DNA from: Parahoeflea alexandrii
GTDB lineage: Bacteria; Pseudomonadota; Alphaproteobacteria; Rhizobiales; Rhizobiaceae
Direction: 5' to 3'
DNA length: 64,000 bases
Assembly: GCF_027214025.1 (NCBI RefSeq)
Contig: NZ_JAPWHB010000004.1
Location: 496,001-560,000, forward strand
The translations under genes and the position numbers were made by a program. Of the stretch, positions 8,591 to 17,021 are shown one piece after another. Each line of letters opens with the position of its first letter. Within the stretch, counting starts at the first letter, position 1. Below the pieces are notes generated by a model that saw nothing but the letters and a program-made list of their open reading frames with translations, had not been told where the DNA came from and made no database searches.

Positions 8591-9208
8591 CTACCGCGCC
8601 AGTTCCTTCAGCCCCAGCCGGATCAGCTTGGCCGAATCCGGATCGTCGCCGGCGAGCTTCATGGCCGCAGCCACCGCGTTGGCCGCCTGGTCACGCGAAT
8701 AACCGAGATTGGACAAGGCCGAAACGGCATCGGCGACCGGGGCCGAGGCCACGCCCTCGCCCAGTTCCTGCTTCAGCCCCATCGCGCCGCCAGCGTCGCC
8801 GCCGAAGGCCGGAGCCTTGTTCTTGAGCTCGGTGACGATGCGCTGCGCCACTTTCGGTCCGATGCCGGGCGCCCGCGCCACCGTCGCCTTGTCCTGCAGC
8901 GCGATCGCGTTGGCGAGTTCCGACGCGGTCAGCGTCGACAGCACCGCCAGCGCCACCTTGGCGCCGACGCCCTGAACGCTCTGCAAGAGCCGGAACCATT
9001 CACGCTCCAGCGCGCTCTCGAAACCGAACAGCCTCAGCTGGTCCTCGCGCACATAAGTTTCGATGAACAGCACCGCCGCCTCGCCGACAGAACCCAGCCG
9101 TGACAACGTCCGCGACGAGCAGAACGCCACGTAGCAGACGCCGTGCACGTCGATGAGCACGTGATCCTCGCCGATTTCCTCTATGGTACCTTTGAGTTTG
9201 CCGATCAT
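8591..9208 (-). CDS. ruvA: RuvA, Holliday-junction-binding protein
   Basis: Tetrameric protein that holds the four-way junction for RuvB. 205 residues: N-terminal OB-fold starting [12 protein letters not shown] with the conserved [12 protein letters not shown] (about 53-64), helix-hairpin-helix motifs including [13 protein letters not shown] and [12 protein letters not shown], then a C-terminal RuvB-binding UBA-like domain ([16 protein letters not shown]). Its ATG overlaps the stop of the PIN gene of module 1 (ATGA). Confidence 0.97.
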   Translation of the reverse strand: MIGKLKGTIEEIGEDHVLIDVHGVCYVAFCSSRTLSRLGSVGEAAVLFIETYVREDQLRLFGFESALEREWFRLLQSVQGVGAKVALAVLSTLTASELANAIALQDKATVARAPGIGPKVAQRIVTELKNKAPAFGGDAGGAMGLKQELGEGVASAPVADAVSALSNLGYSRDQAANAVAAAMKLAGDDPDSAKLIRLGLKELAR

Positions 9209-9618
9209 GGGTGCGTATCCGGGGCTATGATGTCGAGCGTCGGGAAATAGCTGCGGTAGCCGTTTGGATCGCGCGTCAGCAGCCGATAACCGCGGACCAC
9301 CGCATGCGCGCCGATCAGGAAATCGGGCAATGTCCGCTCGCGGCTTCCGCCATTGTTGCGGTAGAACCGGAAGGCTCTCCCCGCGGCGAAAGCCGAAGCC
9401 CAGGGAAGATGCTCACGCTGGAATTCGGAAGGGTCGAGCAGCGCATCAACCTCCTCCAGGGACTCGTAGCGGTAGGAAAATTCGCTGAAGATCACCGGAT
9501 TGATGACCAGAGCGCCGTGCTTGAGCGCCTCCGTCACCCGGCCGCGCGACCAGTCCCGCCAATCCGGATCGCGGAAAGCGATGTCGATCAGGACATTTGT
9601 ATCGACCAGTGTCGCCAT
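9205..9618 (-). CDS. PIN-domain toxin (VapC-like), between ruvC and ruvA
   Basis: A 137-residue PIN-domain protein, predicted ribonuclease toxin. Acidic site: D6 (LVDTNV), E46 (FSEFSY), D99 ([11 protein letters not shown]) and D117 (TRDPNGY). It differs clearly in sequence from the PIN protein of module 2 and belongs to the subgroup with a C-terminal YRSYFP-type segment. Its antitoxin gene ends 3 bases upstream and ruvA starts inside its stop codon. Confidence 0.88.
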   Translation of the reverse strand: MATLVDTNVLIDIAFRDPDWRDWSRGRVTEALKHGALVINPVIFSEFSYRYESLEEVDALLDPSEFQREHLPWASAFAAGRAFRFYRNNGGSRERTLPDFLIGAHAVVRGYRLLTRDPNGYRSYFPTLDIIAPDTHP

Positions 9619-9621
9619 GTC

Positions 9622-9873
9622 CTAGCGATCCCGCGTTTCGCGCATGACGTCGTCCGCGCTGAGCGTCGGATCGCCGGTGCCTTCGAGACGGTCGAGCGCG
9701 GCAAGAAACCGGGTCAGGCGCTGCCTGTCAGCCTTGCGTTCGCCGCCATCCTTGGCCTCAAGAAAAATTCGCCCGCCTTCCACGGAGAAGACAACCTCGC
9801 TGTTGGCGCCAATGCCTGCCAGATCGCGGAGGTTTTTCGGGATAGTCACCTGACCTTTTTCCGATACGCGCAC
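9622..9873 (-). CDS. AbrB/SpoVT-family antitoxin, module 1
   Basis: An 83-residue antitoxin starting at GTG (9871-9873). The AbrB motif RVSEKGQVTIPKNLRDLAGI occupies residues 2-21; the C-terminal part is charged and helical and should bind the PIN toxin. A -35/-10 promoter and a palindrome sit in the 72-base gap between it and ruvC, so the module probably has its own autoregulated promoter inside the ruv operon. Confidence 0.88.
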   Translation of the reverse strand: MRVSEKGQVTIPKNLRDLAGIGANSEVVFSVEGGRIFLEAKDGGERKADRQRLTRFLAALDRLEGTGDPTLSADDVMRETRDR

Positions 9874-9884
9874 TGCGTCACTCC

Positions 9885-9929
9885 AAGTAAGAATAAATCC
9901 AACTTATTCCTACTTGTGGAACATGTCAA
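9885..9929 (-). promoter_or_regulatory. Promoter and palindromic operator of AbrB/PIN module 1
   Basis: Read on the minus strand: -35 TTGACA (9924-9929), 17-base spacer, -10 TAAGTT (9901-9906). Overlapping the -10 is an inverted repeat with plus-strand arms AAGTAAGAATAA (9885-9896) and TTATTCCTACTT (9904-9915), 11 of 12 positions complementary. A repressor bound here would block the -10, the classic layout for toxin-antitoxin autoregulation. Since ruvA and ruvB follow, the promoter may also feed them. Confidence 0.65.
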
Positions 9930-9945
9930 GAACGCAGGAGCCCGT

Positions 9946-10452
9946 TCATTCCGCCGCCATCCGCCATTCGGGCGATGTGCGGTGATGCGCATGGCAGATG
10001 GCGATCGCCAGCGCGTCGGCGGCGTGATCGCTGTCGAAGGTGGCCTTTGGGATCAGCATTTTGACCATCATCAGGATCTGCTTCTTGTCGCCATGCCCGA
10101 CGCCGATCACCGCCTTTTTCACCGCGTTCGGCGCATATTCGGCAACCCGCAGGCCGGCACGCGCCGGCGCCAGCATGGCAATGCCGCGCGCCTGCCCGAG
10201 TTTCAGTGTCGCCGTGGCGTCCTTGTTGACGAAGGTATTCTCGACCGCCGCCTCGAACGGCTGGAAGTCGTGCAGCACCGTCTCCAGCCCGGAATAAAGC
10301 TGGTTTAGCCGCGAGGCGAGATCGAGCTTGTTGTCTGACTTGATCGTTCCCGAGGCGACAAAGCGCAACGAGTTGCCCAGGCTGTCGATCACACCCCAGC
10401 CGGTGTTTCTCAGCCCGGGATCAATCCCGATTATCCGAATCGCGTGCTTCAT
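9946..10452 (-). CDS. ruvC: RuvC, Holliday-junction resolvase
   Basis: Dimeric Mg-dependent endonuclease that cuts Holliday junctions. 168 residues with the catalytic acids in place: D11 ([13 protein letters not shown]), E71 ([11 protein letters not shown]), and H143/D146 in [11 protein letters not shown]. First ruv gene in transcription order, as usual for ruvC-ruvA-ruvB, but followed by a toxin-antitoxin module instead of ruvA. Confidence 0.97.
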   Translation of the reverse strand: MKHAIRIIGIDPGLRNTGWGVIDSLGNSLRFVASGTIKSDNKLDLASRLNQLYSGLETVLHDFQPFEAAVENTFVNKDATATLKLGQARGIAMLAPARAGLRVAEYAPNAVKKAVIGVGHGDKKQILMMVKMLIPKATFDSDHAADALAIAICHAHHRTSPEWRMAAE

Positions 10453-10598
10453 GAAAAAACCCTAGCTGCATGCGTGGGACCATTCCATCGAAATGTGAAC
10501 AAACCAAAAACAAACACGCAGAACAACAATCTGTCTTTGGCTTTTCGCCACCGGCCACCTACATGGAGTTCATCAAAGTTCAGCCCCGAAAGATCCTC

Positions 10599-11585
10599 AT
10601 GACCGCCTTTTCCATTCTTGATCTCTGCCCCATCGTCGAGGGCGGTACCGCTAGCGACGCACTCTCCAGCACGCGGCTGATGGCCAAGCAGGCGGAAGAT
10701 GCCGGCTTCACCCGCTTCTGGCTGGCCGAGCATCACGGCATGAAGGGCATCGCAAGTGCGGCCACATCGCTGGTCATCGCCGAGGCGGGGCATGCGACGA
10801 GCACCATCCGCATCGGCTCAGGCGGCATCATGCTGCCCAACCACTCGCCGCTGGTGATTGCCGAGCAGTTCGGCACGCTTGAAGCCCTGTTTCCCGGCCG
10901 TGTCGACCTCGGCCTCGGCCGCGCGCCGGGCACAGACATGAACACCGCCCGCGCCCTGCGCCGCAATCTGGAGACAGGCGCCAACAGCTTCCCCGATGAT
11001 ATCGTCGAGCTGCAATACTATCTCGGTGAGCCCGATGAACGCATGCTGCTCGCAGTTCCCGGGGCCGGTTCCCACGTGCCGCTCTGGATTCTCGGCTCCA
11101 GCATCTACAGCGCCCATCTGGCTGCGGCATTGGGGCTGCCGTACGCTTTCGCCTCGCATTTCGCACCCGACATGCTGCTGGAAGCGCTTGACATCTATCG
11201 CGCCAAGTTCACCCCTTCCGCACAGCTCGATGCGCCTTACGTCATGGCTGCGACCATGGGCGTGATGGCCGACACGGATGCAGAGGCCAACTACCTCTTC
11301 ACCACCCTGCAGCAAACCTTCGTCAACATGCGCCGCAACGCCCGCGGCAAGATGCCCAAACCGATCGACAGCATGGACGGGTTCTGGAACGAGATGGAGA
11401 AGATCGCCGTCGAGCACACCTTGCGCTACGCCATGGTCGGCGCCCCGGAGACAGTGACGGAAAAAATGCGGAGCTTCATCGCGGCCACCAGGGCCGACGA
11501 GATCATGATTTCCATGCCGATCTATTCGATCGAGGCCAGGCTGAAATCCGTCAACCTGTTCGGCGCCATGCGGTCCGCCCTGTAA
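10599..11585 (+). CDS. LLM-class flavin-dependent oxidoreductase (luciferase-like)
   Basis: Bacterial luciferase-like monooxygenase fold of the single-subunit YhbW/LuxA-like group, 328 residues. Typical blocks are [17 protein letters not shown] near residue 42, [35 protein letters not shown], and a C-terminal [14 protein letters not shown]. The start chosen (ATG 10599) begins [16 protein letters not shown], where family members begin; in-frame upstream codons would add an unrelated tail. The substrate is unknown. It diverges from ruvC and ends at a strong two-way terminator. Confidence 0.88.
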   Translation: MTAFSILDLCPIVEGGTASDALSSTRLMAKQAEDAGFTRFWLAEHHGMKGIASAATSLVIAEAGHATSTIRIGSGGIMLPNHSPLVIAEQFGTLEALFPGRVDLGLGRAPGTDMNTARALRRNLETGANSFPDDIVELQYYLGEPDERMLLAVPGAGSHVPLWILGSSIYSAHLAAALGLPYAFASHFAPDMLLEALDIYRAKFTPSAQLDAPYVMAATMGVMADTDAEANYLFTTLQQTFVNMRRNARGKMPKPIDSMDGFWNEMEKIAVEHTLRYAMVGAPETVTEKMRSFIAATRADEIMISMPIYSIEARLKSVNLFGAMRSAL

Positions 11586-11593
11586 GACACGAA

Positions 11594-11625
11594 AAAGCCG
11601 CCGGTCCCGATTGACCGGCGGCTTT
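11594..11625. terminator. Bidirectional terminator between LLM oxidoreductase and yebC
   Basis: Perfect 13-bp stem, AAAGCCGCCGGTC (11594-11606) and GACCGGCGGCTTT (11613-11625), 6-base loop, with A-run and T-run at the two ends, placed between two convergent genes. It should terminate both. Confidence 0.85.
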
Positions 11626-11648
11626 GCAATTCTCGACGGACGGAAGCG

Positions 11649-12395
11649 TCAGGCAGACAGTTTCGCCATGACCTCGTCGGACACTTCGAAATTGGCGTAG
11701 ACGTTCTGCACGTCATCGTCGTCATCGAGTGTCGCGATCAGCTTGAGCACCGACATCGCCTTGTCCTCATCGACGGGAGCCGATGTCTGCGGCTTCCACA
11801 CAGCCTTGACCGACTGCGCCTCGCCGAGCGCTTCCTCGAGCGCGCTCGACACCTCGCCGATATCCTCGAAGGCGCAGAGGATGACATGTTCCTCTTCGCC
11901 GCTGGTGACATCCTCGGCGCCGGCCATGATCGCGGCTTCCATGATCGCGTCAGCATCGCCTGCGTCCGCCGGATAGATGATTTCGCCGACGCGCGAGAAC
12001 ATGAAACCCACCGATCCAGTTTCGCCGAGTGCGCCGCCCGACTTGGTGAACGCCGCGCGCACGCTGGAAGCGGTGCGGTTGCGGTTGTCGGTGAGCGCCT
12101 CGACGATGACGGCAACGCCGCCCGGGCCGTAGCCCTCGTAGCGCACTTCCTCGTAGTTCTCGCTGTCGCCGCCGGAAGCCTTGTTGATGGCACGCTGGAT
12201 ATTGTCCTTGGGCATCGACTGCGCCTTGGCATTCTGGATCGCCAGTCGCAGCCGCGGGTTCATCGCCGGATCCGGCGAGCCCATCTTCGCGGCAACCGTG
12301 ATTTCGCGCGCGAGCTTGGAGAACATCTTGGAACGGACGGCGTCCTGCCGTCCCTTGCGGTGCATGATGTTTTTAAATTGTGAATGGCCGGCCAT
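11649..12395 (-). CDS. yebC: YebC/PmpR-family protein
   Basis: Conserved 248-residue protein of the YebC/TACO1 family, described variously as a transcription regulator (PmpR) and as a factor helping ribosomes through proline-rich stretches. The diagnostic start [19 protein letters not shown] is complete, followed by [20 protein letters not shown] (about 107-126) and [11 protein letters not shown]. In many alphaproteobacteria yebC sits near ruvC, as here. It has its own upstream region, divergent from the GFA gene. Confidence 0.95.
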   Translation of the reverse strand: MAGHSQFKNIMHRKGRQDAVRSKMFSKLAREITVAAKMGSPDPAMNPRLRLAIQNAKAQSMPKDNIQRAINKASGGDSENYEEVRYEGYGPGGVAVIVEALTDNRNRTASSVRAAFTKSGGALGETGSVGFMFSRVGEIIYPADAGDADAIMEAAIMAGAEDVTSGEEEHVILCAFEDIGEVSSALEEALGEAQSVKAVWKPQTSAPVDEDKAMSVLKLIATLDDDDDVQNVYANFEVSDEVMAKLSA

Positions 12396-12475
12396 AACGC
12401 CTCTGTTCTTTGCTCTGGAATCTGGTTTGGCGCGTTATAAGGTTCTAACCGCGTTTCGTCCAGAAGGTTCAGATC

Positions 12476-12952
12476 ATGCAGAAAACCACAGTCCCGCCCC
12501 TGCCGCTGACCGGCGGTTGCCAGTGCGGCCGGATCCGATACCGGATGCATGCCCAGCCGGTCGTGTTCTATCTTTGCCATTGCACCGAGTGCCAGAGGCA
12601 CACCTCCTCGGCCTTCGGGGAAAGCCTGCGGTTCAGGCGCGAGGACATGGATGTCGACCCGGGTCTCAAATGCGTGAGCCGCATGAGCGATTCCGGCAAG
12701 GAGCGACAGGGCTGGTTCTGCCCCGATTGCGGCGTCCGCATCTGGCACGGCACCGACGGCTCGCCGGAAATCAACATCAAGGCCGGCACGCTCGACGACA
12801 CCTCCTGGCTGGTTCCCGCCGGGCACATCTGGTGCCGCTCAAGGCAGCCGTTCATGACAATCGCCGAAGATGAGCTCGCCTATGACGCCCAGCCAACCGA
12901 CGGCTACGAAGCGCTGAAACAGCGCTGGCGGGAGATGACAAGCACGCCCTGA
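12476..12952 (+). CDS. GFA / CENP-V family zinc protein
   Basis: 158-residue member of the glutathione-dependent formaldehyde-activating enzyme (Gfa)/CENP-V family. The zinc cysteine clusters are GGCQCGRIRY (residues 14-23), CHCTECQRH (about 35-43) and CPDCG (about 82-86). Most such proteins have no proven formaldehyde role, so I give only the family. Monocistronic between divergent yebC and the downstream secreted-protein cluster. Confidence 0.85.
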   Translation: MQKTTVPPLPLTGGCQCGRIRYRMHAQPVVFYLCHCTECQRHTSSAFGESLRFRREDMDVDPGLKCVSRMSDSGKERQGWFCPDCGVRIWHGTDGSPEINIKAGTLDDTSWLVPAGHIWCRSRQPFMTIAEDELAYDAQPTDGYEALKQRWREMTSTP

Positions 12953-13047
12953 CCATACGTCGGGTATGTCCGGGCAAGCCCGCCCCTTTACGTTACGTCG
13001 CCGCGCTCTAAACTCTTTCTGTGAGACTGTTTCACGGAGCCGCCGCC

Positions 13048-13881
13048 ATGCACCGTATCAAGGCCTTCATGCTCGTCGCCGCAGCCTTCCTTCTCGCCTC
13101 GCCGGCGACCGCCCAGGAAAGCCAGCGCCCCTTCAGCCAGTGCCTTGCAGTCGCGCAAGCCCTTCCCGGCGTCATTTACGCCAACCTTACCCCCGAAGAT
13201 CTTGACCATGAGCTGGTCCAGACAGCAGCGGGACCGGGCGAGGTAGAGATCAGTTTCGCCGGCCATTCGACCTATGTCATCACCACGCCCGGCGGCATTA
13301 CCATTGCGACGGACTACAACGGATGGGCCGGAAACGTGGCGGTCCCCGATGTCGTCACCATGAACAAGGCCCATTCCTCGCATTTCACCCTGTCGCCGGA
13401 CGAGCGCATCGAACACGTGCTGCGCGGCTGGAATTTCGACGGCACACCCGCCGATCATGATGTGGTGGTCGAGGATGTCTATGTTCGCAACGTCACCACC
13501 GACATCCGCAATTTCGGCGCCATGGAGCCGGACGGCAATTCGATCTTCATCTTCGAGGTTGCGGACCTGTGCATCGGTCATCTCGGTCACCTGCACCACC
13601 CGCTGGAAGACCGGCACTTCGCCCAGATCGGCCGGCTCGACATCGTAATGGTGCCGGTGGATGGCGGCCTGACGCTCAGTCACGCCGCGATGACCGGGAT
13701 TGCCCAGCGCCTGCAATCCTCGATCCTGTTGCCGATGCACCGCCGCGGCGCGCCGCTGTCGAGCTTCATCGAGATGATGGGCGACAAGTTCGCAACCGAT
13801 CTGGTCAATGACGACAGCTTCACCATCTCGGCACGTACATTGCCGCGCCGTCCGACCATACTTGTGCTGAGGGGAGTCTGA
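13048..13881 (+). CDS. Exported metallo-beta-lactamase-fold protein
   Basis: 277-residue MBL-fold (UlaG/RomA-like) protein with an N-terminal signal peptide (KAFMLVAAAFLLASPATAQE, cleavage expected near residue 23). The start is set by GGAG at 13036-13039, 8 bases before ATG 13048. ISFAGHSTYVITTPGG and LGHLHHPLEDRHF resemble the substrate-binding MBL core, but the canonical HxHxDH motif is not obvious (the corresponding segment is NKAHSSHFT), so enzymatic activity is uncertain. Followed after 2 bases by a TPR gene. Confidence 0.75.
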   Translation: MHRIKAFMLVAAAFLLASPATAQESQRPFSQCLAVAQALPGVIYANLTPEDLDHELVQTAAGPGEVEISFAGHSTYVITTPGGITIATDYNGWAGNVAVPDVVTMNKAHSSHFTLSPDERIEHVLRGWNFDGTPADHDVVVEDVYVRNVTTDIRNFGAMEPDGNSIFIFEVADLCIGHLGHLHHPLEDRHFAQIGRLDIVMVPVDGGLTLSHAAMTGIAQRLQSSILLPMHRRGAPLSSFIEMMGDKFATDLVNDDSFTISARTLPRRPTILVLRGV

Positions 13882-13883
13882 GC

Positions 13884-14462
13884 ATGGATCGCAGGAACTT
13901 TCTGGCTGGCGCATTCGCTGCCATTTGCTTCGTGCCGGCCCCGTCGCTGTCGCTCGCCGAGACCACGAGCGAACGAGAACGGCTGTTCGAGGCGTTGAAG
14001 ACGGCAAAGACCGAGCGCGAGGGCCGCCTTGCCGAGAACGCCATCTGGAACTGGTGGCTCGACCAGGCGCCGACGCGCGAGGTCCGCGCGGCCATCGACC
14101 ACGGCATGAAGCGGCGTGAAAGCTATGATTTCGAGGCTGCCGAAGCGGCATTCGATGAAGCCATTGAAAAAGCCCCCGACTATGCGGAGGGCTGGAACCA
14201 GCGCGCCTTCGCCCGCTTCCTGCGTGACAATATCGACGGGTCACTGTCGGATCTCGAGAAAGCGGTGGAACTCGATCCCGATCATTTCGCCGCCTGGTCG
14301 GGGATGTACCATGTCCTGATGCGGATGGGCCGGCCCGAAGTTGCGATCGCAGCGCTGAGCCGTGCCGTCACCATTCATCCCTGGCTCAAGGAACGCGGCA
14401 TGTTGCCGCCCGACCCGGACGCCAAGAGGCCCCTGGTGAAGGGCAAGCAACAGGAACTCTGA
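13884..14462 (+). CDS. Exported TPR-repeat protein
   Basis: 192 residues. The N-terminus MDRRNFLAGAFAAICFVPAP has a twin-arginine-like motif and a hydrophobic stretch, suggesting export. Two to three tetratricopeptide repeats follow (about residues 80-170, e.g. EGWNQRAFARFLRDNIDGSL and SDLEKAVELDPDHFAAW). It is a paralog of the frameshifted gene at 55453-56056: both have a tryptophan-containing NAIWNWW/RIWAKW segment ahead of the repeats. Encoded with an exported MBL protein and a DM13 protein, probably one transcript; function unknown. Confidence 0.75.
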   Translation: MDRRNFLAGAFAAICFVPAPSLSLAETTSERERLFEALKTAKTEREGRLAENAIWNWWLDQAPTREVRAAIDHGMKRRESYDFEAAEAAFDEAIEKAPDYAEGWNQRAFARFLRDNIDGSLSDLEKAVELDPDHFAAWSGMYHVLMRMGRPEVAIAALSRAVTIHPWLKERGMLPPDPDAKRPLVKGKQQEL

Positions 14463-14493
14463 CAGGGGTAGTGTTGCGGGGGGAGGAAAAACC

Positions 14494-14961
14494 ATGCGTT
14501 GGATAATTCGGATCATCACCCACAGCATCATGCTGGCAGCGGGCTTTGCCCTCGGGATCTATCTCCTGCCGATCATCACCGCACCGCCTTCGCCGGACCA
14601 GGCCATGCTCGAGGAGAGTGCGCGCTCGGCGCTCTACACCGGCGAATTCCGGCGTGATCTCAAGGGGAGCGATTTCCTGCACTGGGGCGAAGGCACCGTC
14701 AGCGTCTCGGCCAACCGGATCGCCCACCGCGGAAGCCTGGCCCCCGGTCCGGATTACAAGCTCTACCTGGTGCCGGAGTTCGTCGAGGATGAAGAGCAGT
14801 TCGAGGCCGTCAGGAGTTCGGCGATACGCCTCGGCGACATCAAGACCTTCGACGGTTTCCTGGTCGAGGTTCCACCCTCGGTCGACATCAAGGCCTACAC
14901 CACCGTTCTGGTCTGGTGCGAGACATTCGGCGAATTCATCAGCGCCGCGAAGTACCGCTGA
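14494..14961 (+). CDS. Membrane-anchored DM13-domain protein
   Basis: 155 residues: one N-terminal membrane segment (about 4-30, SIMLAAGFALGIYLLPII) and a C-terminal DM13 domain (about 48-150) with the hallmark LGDIKTFDGFLVEVPPSVDI and the Cys-containing TTVLVWCETFGEFISAAKY. DM13 is a small beta-sandwich proposed to bind a redox group or a small ligand through that cysteine. It lies 31 bases after the TPR gene and is the third gene of an exported-protein cluster. Confidence 0.8.
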   Translation: MRWIIRIITHSIMLAAGFALGIYLLPIITAPPSPDQAMLEESARSALYTGEFRRDLKGSDFLHWGEGTVSVSANRIAHRGSLAPGPDYKLYLVPEFVEDEEQFEAVRSSAIRLGDIKTFDGFLVEVPPSVDIKAYTTVLVWCETFGEFISAAKYR

Positions 14962-14979
14962 ACAGTCGGGCCGACGGGT

Positions 14980-15804
14980 CTAGCTCCAGAAGTCCGGATA
15001 GGTTTCTGCCAGTCTCGGCCCGATCCGGAGCGGTGCGATCTTTTCGGCCAGCCCGGTGCGGTCGGAAATCTCGACGGCCACGCCGCAGATCGTCGCCGGT
15101 CCGGAAGCTGCTTCAAAACGGCCCTTCGGGATCTTGGAGACAAACCGGTTGACCGGCTCTTCCTTGTCCATCCCGATCGAGGAATCGTAATCGCCGCACA
15201 TGCCGGCATCGGTGAGATAGGCGGTGCCGCCATTCAGGATCTGCGCGTCCGCGGTTGGCACATGCGTGTGCGTTCCCACCACGAAGCTCGCCCGCCCGTC
15301 GACGAAATGCGCGAAGCAAAGCTTCTCGCTGGTGGCTTCGGCGTGAAAGTCGAACACCACCGCGTCCGCCTGCTCGCCGAGCGGGCACGCAGCAAGGATC
15401 GCTTCGCCGGAGGCAAACGGATCGTCGAGATCGGGATGCATGAACACCCGCCCCATGATGTTTGCGACCAGCACGCGCGCCCCATTGCGGGCGATGTAGA
15501 GATTGGAGCCGCGCCCCGGTGTGCCGGCGGGATAGTTGGCAGGCCTCAGGAACCGGTCCTGCCGGTCGGCATAGACCAGCGCTTCACGCTGATCCCAGAC
15601 GTGATTGCCGGTGGTCACCACATCGGCCCCGGCATTGAGCGTTTCGAGGAAGATCTCCTCGGTGATGCCGAAACCGCCCGCGGCGTTCTCACCATTGACG
15701 ATGACGAAATCCAGCTTGTAATCGCGGATCAGGCCGGGAAGGCGGTTCCAGACCGCGGTGCGGCCGGATCGTCCGACCAGATCTCCAAGAAACAAAAGGC
15801 GCAT
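14980..15804 (-). CDS. ymdB: YmdB-family metallophosphoesterase (TIGR00282)
   Basis: 274-residue calcineurin-like phosphoesterase of the YmdB/TIGR00282 family, cyclic-nucleotide phosphodiesterases in studied members. Metal-binding motifs run in order: FLGDLVG (D8), VNGENAAGG (E39, N40), TTGNHVWD (N67, H68), DFHAEATSEK, and VGTHTHVPTAD. Length is typical. It follows 5-formyl-THF cyclo-ligase after 7 bases, a common alphaproteobacterial pair. Confidence 0.9.
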   Translation of the reverse strand: MRLLFLGDLVGRSGRTAVWNRLPGLIRDYKLDFVIVNGENAAGGFGITEEIFLETLNAGADVVTTGNHVWDQREALVYADRQDRFLRPANYPAGTPGRGSNLYIARNGARVLVANIMGRVFMHPDLDDPFASGEAILAACPLGEQADAVVFDFHAEATSEKLCFAHFVDGRASFVVGTHTHVPTADAQILNGGTAYLTDAGMCGDYDSSIGMDKEEPVNRFVSKIPKGRFEAASGPATICGVAVEISDRTGLAEKIAPLRIGPRLAETYPDFWS

Positions 15805-15811
15805 TCGCTCT

Positions 15812-16384
15812 CTATAGAGATTGCGAAAGCGAGCGCAAGCCTTGCTCTGTCAGGATCATGTCGAGGGCCACATCGTGATCCTCGGCCGGCAGCGCCGCGG
15901 ATTCCTGAACGGTGAAGGCGGTACCGATCATCAGAGGCGACTTGCCGCCCGCCCTCAGCCGCGCGATCGCCCGGTCATAGTGGCCCGCGCCATAACCCAG
16001 GCGGTTGCCGCGGGCGTCAAACGACGACAAGGGCATGATCAGCACATCCGGTTCAAGCACCTCGGCCTCGGGTCCCGGACCCGATGTTCCGAACCCGGTC
16101 CTGACGAGATCCGCGCCCCGGACAAACTCCCGGAAAACGATTGTCTCGCGGTCGAGCACCACCGGCAGGCACAGCCGGGCGCCGCGCTCGCGCAGGCGTG
16201 CAAGCATCGGCCTCAAATCGGGCTCCGACCGGATCGGCAGATATCCGGCGATGATGGCGCCCGGATCGAAGGACAGGGCTTCGGAAGCCTCGGCCATCGC
16301 CAGGCTCATTTCGATCCGCTGTTCCGGAGCGAGCGCATCCCGCCGAGCCAACACTGCCGACCGGATGCTTGCCTTGCTGTCCAT
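15812..16384 (-). CDS. fthC: 5-formyltetrahydrofolate cyclo-ligase
   Basis: ATP-dependent enzyme converting 5-formyl-THF to 5,10-methenyl-THF. The start at ATG 16384 (MDSKASIRSAVLARRDAL) gives a normal 190-residue protein; a longer reading adds an unrelated tail. Family signatures: IIAGYLPIRSEPDLRPM and the C-terminal PLSSFDARGNRLGYGAGHYDRA phosphate-binding region. In many proteobacteria it follows zapA and 6S RNA. Here zapA is about 10 kb away on the far side of an accessory block. Confidence 0.92.
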   Translation of the reverse strand: MDSKASIRSAVLARRDALAPEQRIEMSLAMAEASEALSFDPGAIIAGYLPIRSEPDLRPMLARLRERGARLCLPVVLDRETIVFREFVRGADLVRTGFGTSGPGPEAEVLEPDVLIMPLSSFDARGNRLGYGAGHYDRAIARLRAGGKSPLMIGTAFTVQESAALPAEDHDVALDMILTEQGLRSLSQSL

Positions 16385-16635
16385 TTGCCTCTCCGTCTCG
16401 AATTTCGAGAATGCGGCGTACCCCTGCCGACTGCCCGGCGTCAATGATTTCCGGTCCACACCCGGAGCCGGAGGCGGTTGCGTGCAAGATTGGAACGGTT
16501 CCTCACCAACTGTAAACGACGTCTCCGGAATCCGATTGCCGCCGACTGGCCAGTGCGTTTATCACCGGTCCCGCGAAAGCCGCGGCTTACGCGGTCCATC
16601 GATACATTTTCAAACCAGTTGATTTGCGGACATTC
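16385..16635. other. Non-coding gap upstream of fthC; possible 6S RNA site
   Basis: About 250 bases without a gene. It contains a strong near-palindrome at 16571-16594 (arms CCGCG/CGCGG around AAGCCGCGGCTT). 6S RNA (ssrS) normally lies immediately upstream of the cyclo-ligase gene, and the gap is large enough for one on the minus strand, but I could not recognise the 6S core by eye, so this is only a location worth testing. Confidence 0.25.
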
Positions 16636-16842
16636 ATGAAAGACCAGACGGAGCGATTGACTCACCCCGAAAGATCATGCCTTCAATCGATTGCAAGAGG
16701 TGAGCTTCCCAACCCCGACGAATCCGATGGCACTGGCCGGGAAGCCTGGAACGATCACCTTGCATCGGCGCGCAGAAAGCTGATGGCAAGCACCACCATT
16801 GAAGCCGTCGCCCGCGCCATGAAGATGGGGCTCATCGAGTAG
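16636..16842 (+). CDS. Stand-alone LuxR-type HTH mini-protein
   Basis: 68 residues starting at ATG 16636 with GGA 6 bases upstream. It resembles only the C-terminal LuxR/GerE helix-turn-helix: LTHPERSCLQSIARGE at the start and HLASARRKLMASTTIEAVARAMKMGLI at residues about 41-67, matching the usual HL-x-A-RRKL-x-A pattern and end. The middle, where the recognition turn lies, is atypical (PNPDESDGTGREAW), so DNA binding may be altered. Could be a small regulator or the remnant of a larger one. Confidence 0.6.
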   Translation: MKDQTERLTHPERSCLQSIARGELPNPDESDGTGREAWNDHLASARRKLMASTTIEAVARAMKMGLIE

Positions 16843-16966
16843 GAAACCAGGGCCGCGCTCCCGCCGATTGCATTGCGGGAGGCATGGGCATGCGTAAGTC
16901 GCCGCAGCCCCAAGACCTGTCGATACCGTGAAGCGGCAAGAATGGAACGCTCTGGTCATGGACGAA

Positions 16967-16991
16967 ACAAGGTGCCTTTCCGGCACCTTGT
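16967..16991 (-). terminator. Hairpin terminator after the chemoreceptor gene
   Basis: Perfect 10-bp stem ACAAGGTGCC (16967-16976) / GGCACCTTGT (16982-16991) with a 5-base loop, 31 bases beyond the stop of the minus-strand chemoreceptor gene. The T-run on the minus strand is short (TTT). Confidence 0.5.
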
Positions 16992-17021
16992 CGCCAAAGC
17001 CTTCCTGCAGGCGGGATGTTT

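Noticed and set aside
12988-14244. 418-codon minus-strand frame
   Set aside because: Antisense to the MBL-fold and TPR genes, which have signal peptides, ribosome sites and recognisable repeats.
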